The notes: a model not told the origin generated them from the sequence alone. DNA of 64,000 nt from Myxococcales bacterium (GCA_903642325.1 CAHJWM010000019.1:29289-93288); one strand, 5' to 3'; shown: positions 15,609 to 26,397, numbered from the stretch's first letter. Made by a program: numbers and translations.

Positions 15609-17216
15609 TCAATGGCCGACCGCAGCCGCGCCCGCCCTTGGGCGCTTCATGATGAACGCAAGGGGGGCCATGAGCCCGCACGCCCAGGCCAGGAGATACA
15701 GTACATCCACGTACGCAAGCGTCTGAGCTTGCTGAATCACGGTCCGATAGAGCGCGCGGTAGGCTTCGAGCGTCGCGTCACTCGCGCTCGCCCCGGAGTG
15801 CTGCAACGCACGCGTGATGCTTGTCAGCCGGTCACGAAAAGGCGCATCGAACAGGGAAGTGTGAGCCACGAGGTCCACTTGATGATGCTGAGTACGCCGC
15901 GCCAGTAGCGTGGTGACGAGCGCGATGCCGACATCCCCGCCCATGTTGCGAGCGAGGTTGACCAGCCCGGAGACCGCATTGCCTTGCTCTGGCGGCGTTC
16001 CGACGTAGGCGAGGGTATTGATGGGCACGAACAAAAAGGCCAAACCGAACGCCTGATACATGCGAAGCAGAACTGCGTGCTTGAAATCGATACCGAGGTA
16101 CAATCGGTGCGACATGTAAAAAAGCGAGACCGAGAGCGAGAAAAATCCGAACGCGATCATCTTGCGAGCGTCTATCTTGCCCATGAATTTGCCGATGAAA
16201 GGCATCATGCACAGGATCAATAGCCCGCCGGGCGAGAGCGCCATGCCTGCCTGCGCGGCCGAGTATCCCAGTAGTGATTGCGTATACTGCGGCAGCAGCA
16301 CGGTCGTGCCGAAGAGCGTGATGCCGAGCATGAACATCATCGCACTGGCCATGGCAAAAGTGCGGTTCTTGAACAGCCGTACGTCGATCACGGGGTGCTC
16401 GGTGTGCAGCTCCCACAGCACGAGGGCGACGAGCGAGACAACGGCCGTGATCGTGAATCCGACGACGAATGAGGAGTGAAACCAATCGTCTTCCTGGCCC
16501 TTGTCCAGCACCATCTCCAAGCTGCCCAGCCCGATCGTGATTAGGCCTAAGCCAACCACGTCGATCGGCCCGGTTTTGCCTTTCATTTTCGTGAGCCAGG
16601 GCGGGTCGGTAACCATCCGGTTGGACAGAAACAGCGACAACAGACCGACGGGTACGTTGATGAAAAATACCCAGCGCCATGAATAATTATCAGTGATGAA
16701 GCCGCCCAAGGTCGGACCGAGCGCGGGCGCGAGCACCACAGCCATGCCGTAGATGGCGAAGGCCATCCCCCGCTTTTCCGGCGGAAAGGTATCGGCTAAA
16801 ATCGACTGCTCGCTTGGCCCGAGGCCGCCGCCGCCGATGCCCTGCAGCACCCGGAAGAAGATCAGGGCTCCCAGGTTCGGGGCGATCCCGCACAAGAACG
16901 AGCTCGTGGTGAACAGCGCCACGCACGCCATGTAAAAGCGCTTGCGCCCGAAGCGCGTGGCCAACCAGCCACTGATCGGCAGCACGATGGCGTTCGAAAC
17001 CAAGTACGACGTGAGCACCCACGTGCTTTGGTCCTGGCTCACGGACAGATTGCCGGCCATGTGGGGCAGAGCCACGTTCGCAATGCTGGTGTCCAGCACT
17101 TCCATAAAAGTGGCCATCGTAACCGTCAGCGCAATCAGCCACGGGTTATGGCCGGGGTGCCAGCCTTCGGCCGTGATTTGCGCGCGGTCGGCTTCCGCCG
17201 GCCCGCCGTCGCTCAT
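15609..17216 (-). CDS. DHA2-family multidrug MFS transporter (EmrB/QacA type)
   Basis: A 535-residue inner-membrane major-facilitator protein with about 14 predicted membrane helices. The family signatures are present: LDTSIANVALPHMAG at the end of helix 1, the loop GWLATRFGRKRFYM, motif C-like APALGPTLGG and GGGLGPSEQSILADTFP. It should extrude hydrophobic drugs or metabolites using the proton gradient. The open frame runs 94 codons upstream, but the ATG at 17216 is the true start: it overlaps the TGA of the EmrA-like gene by four bases and has GAAGG upstream. Together they form an EmrAB-type pump; no TolC-like outer-membrane partner or regulator gene is adjacent. Confidence 0.93.
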   Translation of the reverse strand: MSDGGPAEADRAQITAEGWHPGHNPWLIALTVTMATFMEVLDTSIANVALPHMAGNLSVSQDQSTWVLTSYLVSNAIVLPISGWLATRFGRKRFYMACVALFTTSSFLCGIAPNLGALIFFRVLQGIGGGGLGPSEQSILADTFPPEKRGMAFAIYGMAVVLAPALGPTLGGFITDNYSWRWVFFINVPVGLLSLFLSNRMVTDPPWLTKMKGKTGPIDVVGLGLITIGLGSLEMVLDKGQEDDWFHSSFVVGFTITAVVSLVALVLWELHTEHPVIDVRLFKNRTFAMASAMMFMLGITLFGTTVLLPQYTQSLLGYSAAQAGMALSPGGLLILCMMPFIGKFMGKIDARKMIAFGFFSLSVSLFYMSHRLYLGIDFKHAVLLRMYQAFGLAFLFVPINTLAYVGTPPEQGNAVSGLVNLARNMGGDVGIALVTTLLARRTQHHQVDLVAHTSLFDAPFRDRLTSITRALQHSGASASDATLEAYRALYRTVIQQAQTLAYVDVLYLLAWACGLMAPLAFIMKRPRAGAAAVGH

Positions 17217-18619
17217 TTCACGCGCACCTTCGGCTCGACTGACATTCCGGGACGGAGCAGCTCGAGGCCTGCTTGCTTTGGCGTCAGACGAATTCGCGTG
17301 GGTAAGCGCTGCACGACCTTCACGTAGTTGCCGCTGGCGTTCTCGGGCGGGAGCACACTGTATCGCGAGCCGGTCGCGGCCGCGATGCTCTCGAGCTCCC
17401 CGTCGAAATCGCGGCCCAGCGCGTCCACGTGCATCGTCACGCGCTGCCCGACGTGCATGTGACGAACTTGAGTTTCGCGAAAGTTGGCCGTCACCCACAG
17501 CCTCTCGACCTGCGTGATGCCCAGCAACGCCTGGCCCACTGTTACTCGATCCCCGACGTTCACCGAACGCTTGCCGACGATGCCCTTGACGGGGGCGCTG
17601 AGCGTGGCGTAGCCGACGTTGAGCTCGGCTTGCTCCAACGCCGCACGCGCAGCGTCTACGCTCGCTCTACGGAGGTCTACGGTCGCGCGCTTGGCTTCGA
17701 GCACGTCGGGCGCGTTCTGCTTTGCGTCGTGCAAGCGGCTGGAAGCGGCTTGCGCCTTGGCGGCCTCCGCATCGACACGCCTGCGCGCAGCGCCGACGCC
17801 CTCGCGCTGCGCAACGAGGGTGGCGGCCGCCGACTCCGCCGCAGCGGTCTTACTGTCGAGCTCTGCACGCGCGACCGCTCCCGAATCGAAGAGCTGTAAG
17901 GCCCGCGCTTGCTCGATCTGCGCGAGCGCCGCATTGGCCTCGGCCTGCTTGATCTGTGCCTGGGCTTGAGCCACGGATTGCTGCGCCTCGGCCACACCCG
18001 CCCGCCCGGAGGCCACGTCGCTCGAGCTGGTCGAGACCAGGGTCTCGTTCGTGGTTTCGGTCACCGAGGCGTTCGATTGCTCGGACCGAAGCTGTGCTTC
18101 CGCCTGCGCGAGCGCGGCTTTCGCTTGATCCCGCTCGACACGCAGATCGGTCGGATCCAGGTCAATCAACCGTTGCTGCTCGCGCACGGTCTGATTGTCA
18201 TCGACGTATACGGCCGTCACCGTTCCGGCCACCCGTGACGAGACGCTCGAAATGTAGCCGTCGATCTGGGCGTCGTCCGTGTCCTCGAAGAATGTCCCGT
18301 AGTACCACCAGCCGACGGCGCCCAAAACCAGTACTAGTCCGCCGCCTAGCAACGCCAGCCGCTTGCCTTTGCTGAGCGGCTTTTTTTCGGGCTTTTGCTC
18401 AGGCTTGGCCGCTTCTTTTTTATCGCTACCCGCATTCGGCTGGGCGGGGGCGGCTTCGGCTTTCGGGACCTCCTGCGTTTCGTTCTTCTTACGCGGCGCG
18501 GAGTCCGGAACAGGCGTGGGGGTCTCTGTGTCGGCGTGCTCGTCGGCGTCTCCGGCCGGGCCCCCCTGCGTGGCGTCTGCAGGCATCGACCGAGACAATG
18601 CGATTGCCGTGCCACGCAA
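17213..18619 (-). CDS. HlyD/EmrA-family membrane fusion protein
   Basis: A 468-residue periplasmic adaptor for the neighbouring MFS pump. It has an unusually long charged cytoplasmic N terminus (about 1-85, rich in Pro, Glu and Lys), one membrane helix (LALLGGGLVLVLGAVGWWYY), then the EmrA core: DTDDAQIDGYISSVSSRVAG, a long alpha-hairpin coiled coil rich in Ala/Gln/Glu (about 150-320), a lipoyl half and the beta-barrel block TLSAPVKGIVGKRSVNVGDRV. Start codon is uncertain: TTG at 18619 with GAGG just upstream, or ATG at 18586. The stop overlaps the pump gene start, so expression is coupled. Confidence 0.92.
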   Translation of the reverse strand: MRGTAIALSRSMPADATQGGPAGDADEHADTETPTPVPDSAPRKKNETQEVPKAEAAPAQPNAGSDKKEAAKPEQKPEKKPLSKGKRLALLGGGLVLVLGAVGWWYYGTFFEDTDDAQIDGYISSVSSRVAGTVTAVYVDDNQTVREQQRLIDLDPTDLRVERDQAKAALAQAEAQLRSEQSNASVTETTNETLVSTSSSDVASGRAGVAEAQQSVAQAQAQIKQAEANAALAQIEQARALQLFDSGAVARAELDSKTAAAESAAATLVAQREGVGAARRRVDAEAAKAQAASSRLHDAKQNAPDVLEAKRATVDLRRASVDAARAALEQAELNVGYATLSAPVKGIVGKRSVNVGDRVTVGQALLGITQVERLWVTANFRETQVRHMHVGQRVTMHVDALGRDFDGELESIAAATGSRYSVLPPENASGNYVKVVQRLPTRIRLTPKQAGLELLRPGMSVEPKVRVK

Positions 18620-18818
18620 AATAGCCTCAAATAAGCCGGTTGCGTGGCCTTAACTGTGGCGTGACAGATCGCTCCGGTGAGGTCGCTTCGTTCGCAGTCG
18701 ATCTCTTGTCGCTGGAAACCCGACCGAAGCGCTATCGGCTCACGCCCCCGACCATACCGGGCGCTTTAGCAGTCTGGTGGCCGCGCTCAGCGCATGGGGC
18801 AAGACCATCCTTCGGCGA

Positions 18819-20738
18819 TCATTCCGCGCCAGCCAGGCTGTTACGCGGGCGGCTGCGACTCCGATGAGACTCGGGCGAGCGATCCGCGTCTTGGAATTGG
18901 CGCTCGAACATGGTCGCGTACGCGCCACCGCGACGCAATAGCGATTCGTGGGTACCCACTTCGAGGATCTCCCCATGATCGAGGACGACGATCACGTCCG
19001 CGCGGGTGATGGTGCTCAGCCGGTGCGCGATGATGAACGTGGTGCGATTTGCAAGCAGCCGTTGCATCGAGGCTTGAATTAGCTGCTCGCTCTCGGTGTC
19101 GAGGTTGCTGGTGGCCTCGTCCAAGATCAAAATCTCGGGCGCCGCTAGTAGCGCGCGCGCGATGGACAAGCGCTGACGCTGGCCACCGGACAGCTTCACC
19201 CCGCGTTCGCCGACGAGCGTCGCGTAGCCTTCCGGAAGCTCACGAATGAAGTCGTGCGCGTGGGCCGAGCGCGCGGCCTCCTCGACCTCCGCATCGCTGG
19301 CCTCGCCGCGGCCGTAGGCGATGTTGTCCCGGACGCTACCGTCGAACAGGAACACCTCCTGCTGCACGATGCCGAGCAGCTTTCGGTAACTGCGCAGCCG
19401 AATATCACGGATGTCGATGCCGTTGAGGCGGATTGCGCCGCTCGTGGGATCGTGAAATCGGGCCACGAGATCGGTGAGCGTGGTCTTACCTGCGCCGCTC
19501 GCACCGACCAACGCCACCACGGAGCCACCCGGGACGCGCAGCTCGAAATCGCGCAGCACGGGCATACCCTTACGGTAGCCAAAGTACACGTGGTTCAGGT
19601 GGATCTCGTGCACCCGCTCCGGCGCGTCCACGGCCTTTGGGCGGTCTGGCTTTTCTTCGGGCTTGTCCAAGACGTCCCACACGCGATCCAACGCCGCCAG
19701 GCCACGCTGCGTGTCACTGATCGATTTGACGAGCTCGTTGATGGGGTCGATCACTCGCCACAGATAGCCTTGGAACGCGATCAATGTGCCGACCGTGGTC
19801 TGCCCGCGCAGCACCAAGTAGCCACCGAACCACAGAATGGTGACCTGAGTGAGCGGCATCACTAGATCCCAAACCAGCGCCACGCTCCGCTGCGTGTTGG
19901 TCGCCAGGCTGTGCTTGCGCACCACCGTGTGCTGACCAAGCGTATACGAGCTTTCCTCGCTTCGTTCGCGGGCGAACCCGCGCACCACGCGCAGGCCGTT
20001 CAGGCCCTCGCTGACGCGAGCATCGATCTCGGAGCGATCCTCGCCCATCGACTTCCAGATCGCGCGGCTGCGGCGAAGCCAAAAATTCTGGGCAATCACG
20101 ATCGGTGGCACGGCGATCAAAACTGCCGCCGCGATCCGCCAATCGAGGGTGAAAATGACGCACAGGGTGACCAGCAAGCGGACGCCGGAAAGCAGCGGAT
20201 TGACCAGTGCCATCTGCAACAAGCTGGTCGTATTGTCGACGTCGTTCGAAAGCCGCGATACGACGCCTCCCGTCTTGAGCTCGCTGATCTCGGCCATGGG
20301 CAGCCGGAGGATGCGACGGAATAGCCGCGCGCGAAGCGCGGACGAGAAGCGCGAGTCGAGCAGCTGAGTGCGGAAGCTCCGCAACATGTCGAGCAAGGAA
20401 TTGGCAACGAATAGTAGAGCGATGCTTGCCGAGATGACGGCCAGGCGTCGGATCTTCAGCGCGACCGGCATGCCGGTCTGCAGAATCACTTGGTCCACCA
20501 TGTACCGGGACGCGAGCGGCCACAGCATGTCGATAGCGACGCTGGACAAGCCCAAGGCTGCGATGGCGAGCAGTGTGCGCCGGTGTGGGCGTAGCCAGAC
20601 GAGAGCCGACCGCAAACGACCGCGGGGGCGCTCACTACTTCGCAGATCCGGGTCGACGACGAACGCCGCGCCCCGCTTCCGGTTCAATTCGCGAAATGCT
20701 CGAAAGCGTTGCTTAGAAGTGGTCAGAACCCGGCCCAT
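18819..20738 (-). CDS. ABC-type exporter half-transporter (MsbA/MdlB-like)
   Basis: A 639-residue fused permease-ATPase. The N-terminal transmembrane domain (about 45-345) has six helices; the nucleotide-binding domain (about 375-610) has Walker A GASGAGKTT, Q-loop QQEVFLFDG, signature LSGGQRQRLSIARALL, Walker B ILILDEATS and the H-loop IIAHRLSTI. It should work as a homodimer exporting lipids, peptides or drugs. The coding order and the intact catalytic motifs suggest a functional transporter. It lies upstream of the EmrAB-like pair but 199 bp apart, with no overlap, so co-transcription is possible but not shown. The first about 40 residues are Arg-rich and cytoplasmic. Confidence 0.94.
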   Translation of the reverse strand: MGRVLTTSKQRFRAFRELNRKRGAAFVVDPDLRSSERPRGRLRSALVWLRPHRRTLLAIAALGLSSVAIDMLWPLASRYMVDQVILQTGMPVALKIRRLAVISASIALLFVANSLLDMLRSFRTQLLDSRFSSALRARLFRRILRLPMAEISELKTGGVVSRLSNDVDNTTSLLQMALVNPLLSGVRLLVTLCVIFTLDWRIAAAVLIAVPPIVIAQNFWLRRSRAIWKSMGEDRSEIDARVSEGLNGLRVVRGFARERSEESSYTLGQHTVVRKHSLATNTQRSVALVWDLVMPLTQVTILWFGGYLVLRGQTTVGTLIAFQGYLWRVIDPINELVKSISDTQRGLAALDRVWDVLDKPEEKPDRPKAVDAPERVHEIHLNHVYFGYRKGMPVLRDFELRVPGGSVVALVGASGAGKTTLTDLVARFHDPTSGAIRLNGIDIRDIRLRSYRKLLGIVQQEVFLFDGSVRDNIAYGRGEASDAEVEEAARSAHAHDFIRELPEGYATLVGERGVKLSGGQRQRLSIARALLAAPEILILDEATSNLDTESEQLIQASMQRLLANRTTFIIAHRLSTITRADVIVVLDHGEILEVGTHESLLRRGGAYATMFERQFQDADRSPESHRSRSRPRNSLAGAE

Positions 20739-20951
20739 GACGTTGATACGTGCGCGCGACCGAACTCTTGCCCCGCGCGCAGCTTGATTTCAAGGGCTCG
20801 ACATTTGGTGAAGGTTCAAGATTCTATCTCGTGGGGCTTGTCGGCGCACCTGGCGCAAAATGCCTCAGTTGCGCGCCCGCGGCACGGGGCTCAGCGATTG
20901 CCCCGTCGCCGGCCTTGCCAAGCAGGGCTCCGACCCCCATGGTCCCGGCCC

Positions 20952-21668
20952 ATGAGCGCCAGCAGTACGGAGTGGCAGGTTCTACCCCATGAGCCAATTC
21001 AGGAGCTGAGTGAAAACCTTTGGCGAGTGGAAGGCGAGCTACCGCACTTCTCGATGAAACGAGTCATGACCGTGGTGCGGCTCCAGACCGGAGGGCTGCT
21101 TATCCATAGCGCCATTGCCATGAATGAGGCGTCCGTGGCGCGGCTCGAAGCCTGGGGTCGGCCCGAGGTCATGCTGATTCCGCACGTACGTCATCGTATG
21201 GACGCGGCACGTTTCAAGCATCGATACCCGGCGCTGCGTGTTTTCGCGCCGCCCGGGGTGATGGCGAAAGCCAAAGCCGTTGTGCGCGTTGACGGCACCT
21301 ATGCAGAAGTGCCCAATGACCCCGCGCTGTCGCTCGAGCTCCTCGACGGGACTGGCGAGGCGGAGGGCGCGCTGCTCGTACGCTCCCACGACGGTACGAG
21401 CGTCGTGCTGACGGAGGTGATGTTCGATCTCGAACCGCCGAAAAGCGCCCTCGGTCGGGCTGCGGTAAAGATCGCCGGGCTCGGTCCGGGTCCCCGCGTC
21501 ACTCCGTTCGTCAAGTTCGAGATGGTCAAAGACCGAGTCGCCTTGGCGGCCCACTTGCGCCGCCTCGCCGGCATCCCCGATCTAGTGCGTGTGATCGTCG
21601 GGCACAGCCGGATGTCGGTTGGCGAAACTGCCGCCCAGGCCTTGCATCAGGCCGCGGCGAGCCTCTAG
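20952..21668 (+). CDS. DUF4336-like (metallo-beta-lactamase-fold related) protein
   Basis: A 238-residue protein resembling DUF4336, a group related to metallo-beta-lactamase-fold hydrolases. Visible blocks are NLWRVEGELPHFSMKRVMTV, GGLLIHSAIAM, a VMLIPHVRHRMDAARFKHRYP segment and FAPPGVMAKAK, corresponding to the strand-histidine pattern of the family. A classical HxHxDH motif is missing, so hydrolase activity is uncertain. The ATG at 20952 gives the family-like start MSASSTEWQ; upstream in-frame codons are not coding-like. The stop codon lies inside a perfect 20-base palindrome at 21657-21676. It is convergent with the aldolase gene. Confidence 0.7.
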   Translation: MSASSTEWQVLPHEPIQELSENLWRVEGELPHFSMKRVMTVVRLQTGGLLIHSAIAMNEASVARLEAWGRPEVMLIPHVRHRMDAARFKHRYPALRVFAPPGVMAKAKAVVRVDGTYAEVPNDPALSLELLDGTGEAEGALLVRSHDGTSVVLTEVMFDLEPPKSALGRAAVKIAGLGPGPRVTPFVKFEMVKDRVALAAHLRRLAGIPDLVRVIVGHSRMSVGETAAQALHQAAASL

Positions 21669-21676
21669 AGGCTCGC
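21657..21676. terminator. Perfect 20-base palindrome spanning a stop codon between convergent genes
   Basis: GCGAGCCTCTAGAGGCTCGC is a perfect inverted repeat whose centre contains the TAG stop of the DUF4336-like gene. Located between two convergent genes, it may act as a bidirectional transcript end, though no T run follows. Confidence 0.4.
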
Positions 21677-21730
21677 CCGTCGGCCGGGGCAGCGCCAGTA
21701 CGCGCCAGCCCCAGAGCGTCGTGTGGTCGA

Positions 21731-22804
<1,074 letters not shown>

Positions 22805-23033
22805 GGTGATATCGGGCTCTCGTAGCACATTTTGGCACGCCCGTGGGAGCCGAGAATCCGCCGAGGCGCGTAGCCCGGCCGACCGCGAAAATCCGAAACG
22901 ACACTGAAATCAGCGGGCGGAGTGGACGGTGCGCACCGGGCTAGCCCTCGCGTTGCTTGCCCGTGCGGTGCGCTGATCGCCCTGGCACGGGCGCGCATCG
23001 AGCCCCGTGCTCATTGTCAGCCCGCGGAGGCGA

Positions 23034-24527
23034 TTAGCGCCCATACCCCTTGATAAATTCCGCGCGCGCGGCCACGGCCGTGTTGCTGAAGTCTGAGAAT
23101 ACGCCATCCACGCCCGCGTTGAAGAACGCCAAGTACTCGGCCCTGGGGTCCCCGTTGTACGCGCCAGCCAGGTACTTCTTCTCGTTTCGAAACGTGTACA
23201 CGTGCACGAACAAGCCCGCCGCATGAGCGTCGGAGATCAGGCTGGTCGGGGTCACGCGATTGACCGCGCCCAGACCGTCACCGGCCGTGTATGGAGAGGA
23301 CTTCAAGCGCATGACCTGCGGCTTCCAGGGTCCGATGCCGTCGGCATACTTGGCGATGTCGGCCAAGCCCTTGGGCGTGAGCAAGTCGCCAAAAAACCGC
23401 CCATCGCCCGCGACCGTCCAACTGTACGGCCGCCCGTCCACGAAATTGTAAACATCATCGGTTTTGTAAATCATCTCGCCGGTTTCGTAGTTTACATCAT
23501 TGCCGTCCACGAGCTGCACCACCCGCGTCTTGAGCCCGACCGAGCGCAGATACTTGAGGCTCGCAGGGTCGAAGCTCTGAACGAGCAGCGGCGCGTCCAC
23601 CGTGTTCATTTGATTGTCTTTGATGAGCTTCAGGATCGCGTCTTCGAATGGGTGCGTGCCACTGCCGCAGCCATTGGCGATGGCCTGTGCGTTGTTCCAG
23701 TATGGGTTCTTGGCTTCTGGGTAGACCGAGATCGGGCGCCCGCTCGCTGCGCTCTTGGCCTTGGCGATGTCGATGATCTCCTGCATCGTGAGCACGGGAA
23801 ATTTGCCGTTTTCCGCCGTCGGGCGCTCGTCTTTCGCGTCGTAAGTGGTTCCGGCTACCCACATTTTTAGCTCCGCCACGCTAAAGTCGGTGATCGACCA
23901 GTCGTTCGTGTGGTCTTCGCCGTCGACGACCAGCGACTTCAAGACCGACTTGGGGTCTGCTGGATCGGTCAGATCGCTCAAGTACTGAGCTGGCCCGCCG
24001 TACGTGGCGACCGAGTATTTGACGTCGACCAGCACACCCGGCGCGGTGCGCTTGCGTGCGGCAACCGCAGCGTTCGTAGCGGCGACGGTAGTGATGTTCG
24101 TATTGTCGCTGAGCCAGGGGTTGTGACGCGCAACCAGCACGCAATCTTTGGTGAGGTGGAGGTCTTCCTCCAACGAATCTGCGCCCGCGTCAGCCGCGCC
24201 GTCATAGGAGGGTTCCGTCTCTTCCGGATGCAGGCCCGGCAAGCCGCGGTGGCCGATCACCAGCGGCGCCGCGCCGTTCAACGTCGGTAGCTGTGTGTCA
24301 CCGGCGGCGCCCGCCAGGTCGCCCGCGCCGGCCGTGTCCGCGGCAGCGCCCTCGCCGGCGGCACCGCCGGCTTGTGAGCCCGCGTGCCCACTCCCCTTAC
24401 CGCCCGAGCCTGCGCCGCCCGAGCCTGCGCCGCCCGAGGGCGCTAGCGTGTCGTCATCGGAACCGCAGCCGGCCATGGCGCTGAGCGCCGAACAAAACGA
24501 GACCAAGATCAAAGATCGAATACGCAT
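23034..24527 (-). CDS. Glycerophosphodiester phosphodiesterase lipoprotein
   Basis: A 497-residue predicted lipoprotein. The signal peptide ends in the lipobox SAMAGC (Cys21), followed by a Gly/Ala/Ser-rich linker of about 60 residues and then a GDPD barrel from about residue 88. Its catalytic start VIGHRGLPGLHPEETEPSY carries the His-Arg pair, and the next block SLEEDLHLTKDCVLVARHN holds Glu, Asp and the second His. It should hydrolyse glycerophosphodiesters outside the inner membrane to glycerol 3-phosphate and an alcohol. The gene has a strong GGAGG ribosome binding site, which can be paired with a CCTCC just upstream (see 24537-24549). Confidence 0.92.
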   Translation of the reverse strand: MRIRSLILVSFCSALSAMAGCGSDDDTLAPSGGAGSGGAGSGGKGSGHAGSQAGGAAGEGAAADTAGAGDLAGAAGDTQLPTLNGAAPLVIGHRGLPGLHPEETEPSYDGAADAGADSLEEDLHLTKDCVLVARHNPWLSDNTNITTVAATNAAVAARKRTAPGVLVDVKYSVATYGGPAQYLSDLTDPADPKSVLKSLVVDGEDHTNDWSITDFSVAELKMWVAGTTYDAKDERPTAENGKFPVLTMQEIIDIAKAKSAASGRPISVYPEAKNPYWNNAQAIANGCGSGTHPFEDAILKLIKDNQMNTVDAPLLVQSFDPASLKYLRSVGLKTRVVQLVDGNDVNYETGEMIYKTDDVYNFVDGRPYSWTVAGDGRFFGDLLTPKGLADIAKYADGIGPWKPQVMRLKSSPYTAGDGLGAVNRVTPTSLISDAHAAGLFVHVYTFRNEKKYLAGAYNGDPRAEYLAFFNAGVDGVFSDFSNTAVAARAEFIKGYGR

Positions 24528-24894
24528 GGGTTATCTCCTCCGAAGGAGGCGGTATGCTGCACTCGACGATGCCTTGGGTGACGAAACCCGAACCTTTTGG
24601 CGATGAGAAAGCAACGAGTCAACGACGACCAAGCGAACCGCCAACTGTCGCCGACGAGCTCGCGACTTTCACTGCCGCGAATCTTTTGGTGCCTCACGAA
24701 AGGGCGGCGCACGGAGACTCGAGCCGGAGCTAGCAGGCGAAGCCTGCGAAACTCGCGGCGCGGGTCCCGCGATCGCCCAACAAAACTAACGAGGGCGGCA
24801 CGCCGCCTGTCATGAGGACCGCCGGCAACCGCATAAATTGGCCGCAGAGCAAAACGCGCTTCCGCCTTATCGCTTGGACGAATAGGACATCGCC
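24528..24894. other. Intergenic region between GDPD and mscL
   Basis: This 367-bp gap between divergent genes should contain both promoters. At 24537-24549 the GDPD ribosome binding site and its complement form a 5-bp hairpin. A perfect palindrome GGCGGC-ac-GCCGCC lies at 24794-24807. Small open frames here show no ribosome binding site or family resemblance. Confidence 0.5.
24537..24549 (-). promoter_or_regulatory. Hairpin that can mask the GDPD ribosome binding site
   Basis: On the minus strand the sequence CCTCC-ttc-GGAGG forms a perfect 5-bp stem with a three-base loop. Its 3' arm is the ribosome binding site of the GDPD lipoprotein gene, about nine bases before the ATG. If formed in the mRNA, it would lower translation initiation. 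Base pairing is seen; regulation is inferred. Confidence 0.4.
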
Positions 24895-25293
24895 ATGAAG
24901 CTACTCACGGAATTCAAGGAATTTGCCGTCAAGGGCAATGTCGTCGATCTCGCCGTTGGCGTCATCATCGGGGCCGCCTTCGGCAAAATCGTCAGCTCCT
25001 TCGTGGGCGACGTGATCATGCCGCCGCTCGGCCTGCTGACGGGCGGGGTCGACTTCAAAGACCTCGGTTGGGTGCTCAAGCCGGCGGTCGGAACGAACCC
25101 GCCGGTGATTTTGAAGTACGGCGCGTTCCTGCAAAGTGTGTTCGACTTTTTGTTGATCGCGCTCGCGATCTTCATGATGATCCAGCTGATTAATCGGCTG
25201 AGGCACAAGGCACCTCAGGCCGCGCCGGAAGCTCCCAGGCAAGAAGTACTGCTCGCAGAGATCCGCGACGCACTCCGCGCACCGCGCCCGTAA
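24895..25293 (+). CDS. mscL: Large-conductance mechanosensitive channel
   Basis: A 132-residue MscL, the pentameric inner-membrane channel that opens under high membrane tension to release solutes on hypo-osmotic shock. The N-terminal helix and first membrane segment ([26 protein letters not shown] pattern) are highly conserved, including the pore-gating Val-Asp-Leu-Ala-Val-Gly stretch. The second membrane helix is [20 protein letters not shown], and the cytoplasmic C-terminal helix is present. Length is normal. It is monocistronic and convergent with the PAP2 gene. Confidence 0.96.
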   Translation: MKLLTEFKEFAVKGNVVDLAVGVIIGAAFGKIVSSFVGDVIMPPLGLLTGGVDFKDLGWVLKPAVGTNPPVILKYGAFLQSVFDFLLIALAIFMMIQLINRLRHKAPQAAPEAPRQEVLLAEIRDALRAPRP

Positions 25294-25384
25294 ATGTTTC
25301 GAGCTCGCCCGGGTCGTCACTGTCATCGGAGCGCGGACCAGTCTGCAAGCCGCGCGTAGCGCCAGGGCTACTCAGCCATGCGCA

Positions 25385-26275
25385 CTAGAAAGTGCCGCTG
25401 ATACTGGGGGCGAACGGAACACTCGGCATCAGAGTCTGACCTGCCTGTGCGCTCGGAGCCTCGCTGCGCACCTTACCGTAATGAAAGAGGGTAGGCAGAC
25501 CATAGCCCAGCGCGAAACCGATCACCGCTCCCATCCAGACGTCCGTAGCGTAGTGGCGGTCGCCCACCACCCGCAGCGTTCCGGTTGCCGCCGCTAGCGA
25601 GATTTCCCCGGCGCACGCCAGCCTGTCAGCCAGCAGATTGCCATATAGCCCCGCGTGCAAATGATGAGCGCAGGACAAGCCGGCCGCGGTAAAGGCCGCC
25701 GTCGTATGCCCGCTTGGAAAGGAGGCGGTGATGCTCGAATTGCACAGCGGCTCGAAGAGCGGATTGTGGTGGCAGTCGGCGTACGATGGCCGAGCACGGC
25801 CGACCAGCTTGGAAGTCAAGTTGGAGACGAGCAAACTGAACGCAAAGGCCTCCGCGTCCAGTGACGTGAGTTGACCTGCGACGTCGGCACTGCGGCGCGC
25901 GATTGGGACGATCATGGAATCGATGGCGATCACCCAGCCCATCGAGGAGAGTGCGGTGATGTCGCTCGCGGTACGCGCGGCGTGGCGACCTTCCGGCGTG
26001 CGCGCTCGCAAGCTGTCGCGCAGGATGTCGTCCAGGAATATGCCACCCGTCCAATGCGGCTGCTTAGCCCCGGGTACGTAAAAATAGATGGCAAAGTCCG
26101 CGACTCCGAGCACGCCCGTGAGCGCATATTCAGAGCTGCGGAATCGGCGCCAGGCCGGGTCCCACGTGAACGGCCCAGTGTATTGCGGGTCCGCCGCGCG
26201 CGCGTGCGGCCCGAGCGTGAGACACGCGGCCGCCGCGGCCAACCCGGCCAGCGCGCGCAGGACGGTCCGCTTCAC
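25385..26275 (-). CDS. PAP2-family phosphatase
   Basis: A 296-residue integral-membrane acid phosphatase of the PAP2 superfamily. The three catalytic blocks are KLVGRARPSY (motif 1), SFPSGHTTAAF (motif 2) and RVVGDRHYATDVWMG (motif 3, with Arg, His and Asp). It probably dephosphorylates a lipid phosphate such as undecaprenyl pyrophosphate or phosphatidate at the periplasmic face. The GTG at 26275 is selected since AGAGGG lies seven bases upstream and the protein then starts with a signal-like segment (VKRTVLRALAGLAAAAACL). The open frame continues upstream without coding character. Confidence 0.88.
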   Translation of the reverse strand: MKRTVLRALAGLAAAAACLTLGPHARAADPQYTGPFTWDPAWRRFRSSEYALTGVLGVADFAIYFYVPGAKQPHWTGGIFLDDILRDSLRARTPEGRHAARTASDITALSSMGWVIAIDSMIVPIARRSADVAGQLTSLDAEAFAFSLLVSNLTSKLVGRARPSYADCHHNPLFEPLCNSSITASFPSGHTTAAFTAAGLSCAHHLHAGLYGNLLADRLACAGEISLAAATGTLRVVGDRHYATDVWMGAVIGFALGYGLPTLFHYGKVRSEAPSAQAGQTLMPSVPFAPSISGTF

Positions 26276-26397
26276 CGAGTGCCCTCTGCCGCGTGCGAGC
26301 GTCGAACAGCTATCATCGATTCGAACGCAATCCTGCACCGGGCTCGGCAACGAGTAAAACCGTGCCGATTGTCTTGCCCGTGGCCTGAGAGAGCCCT

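Noticed and set aside
15609..20738. Biosynthetic or self-resistance cluster around the efflux and ABC genes
   Set aside because: No biosynthetic enzymes lie nearby; flanking genes are unrelated, so these are best read as general exporters.
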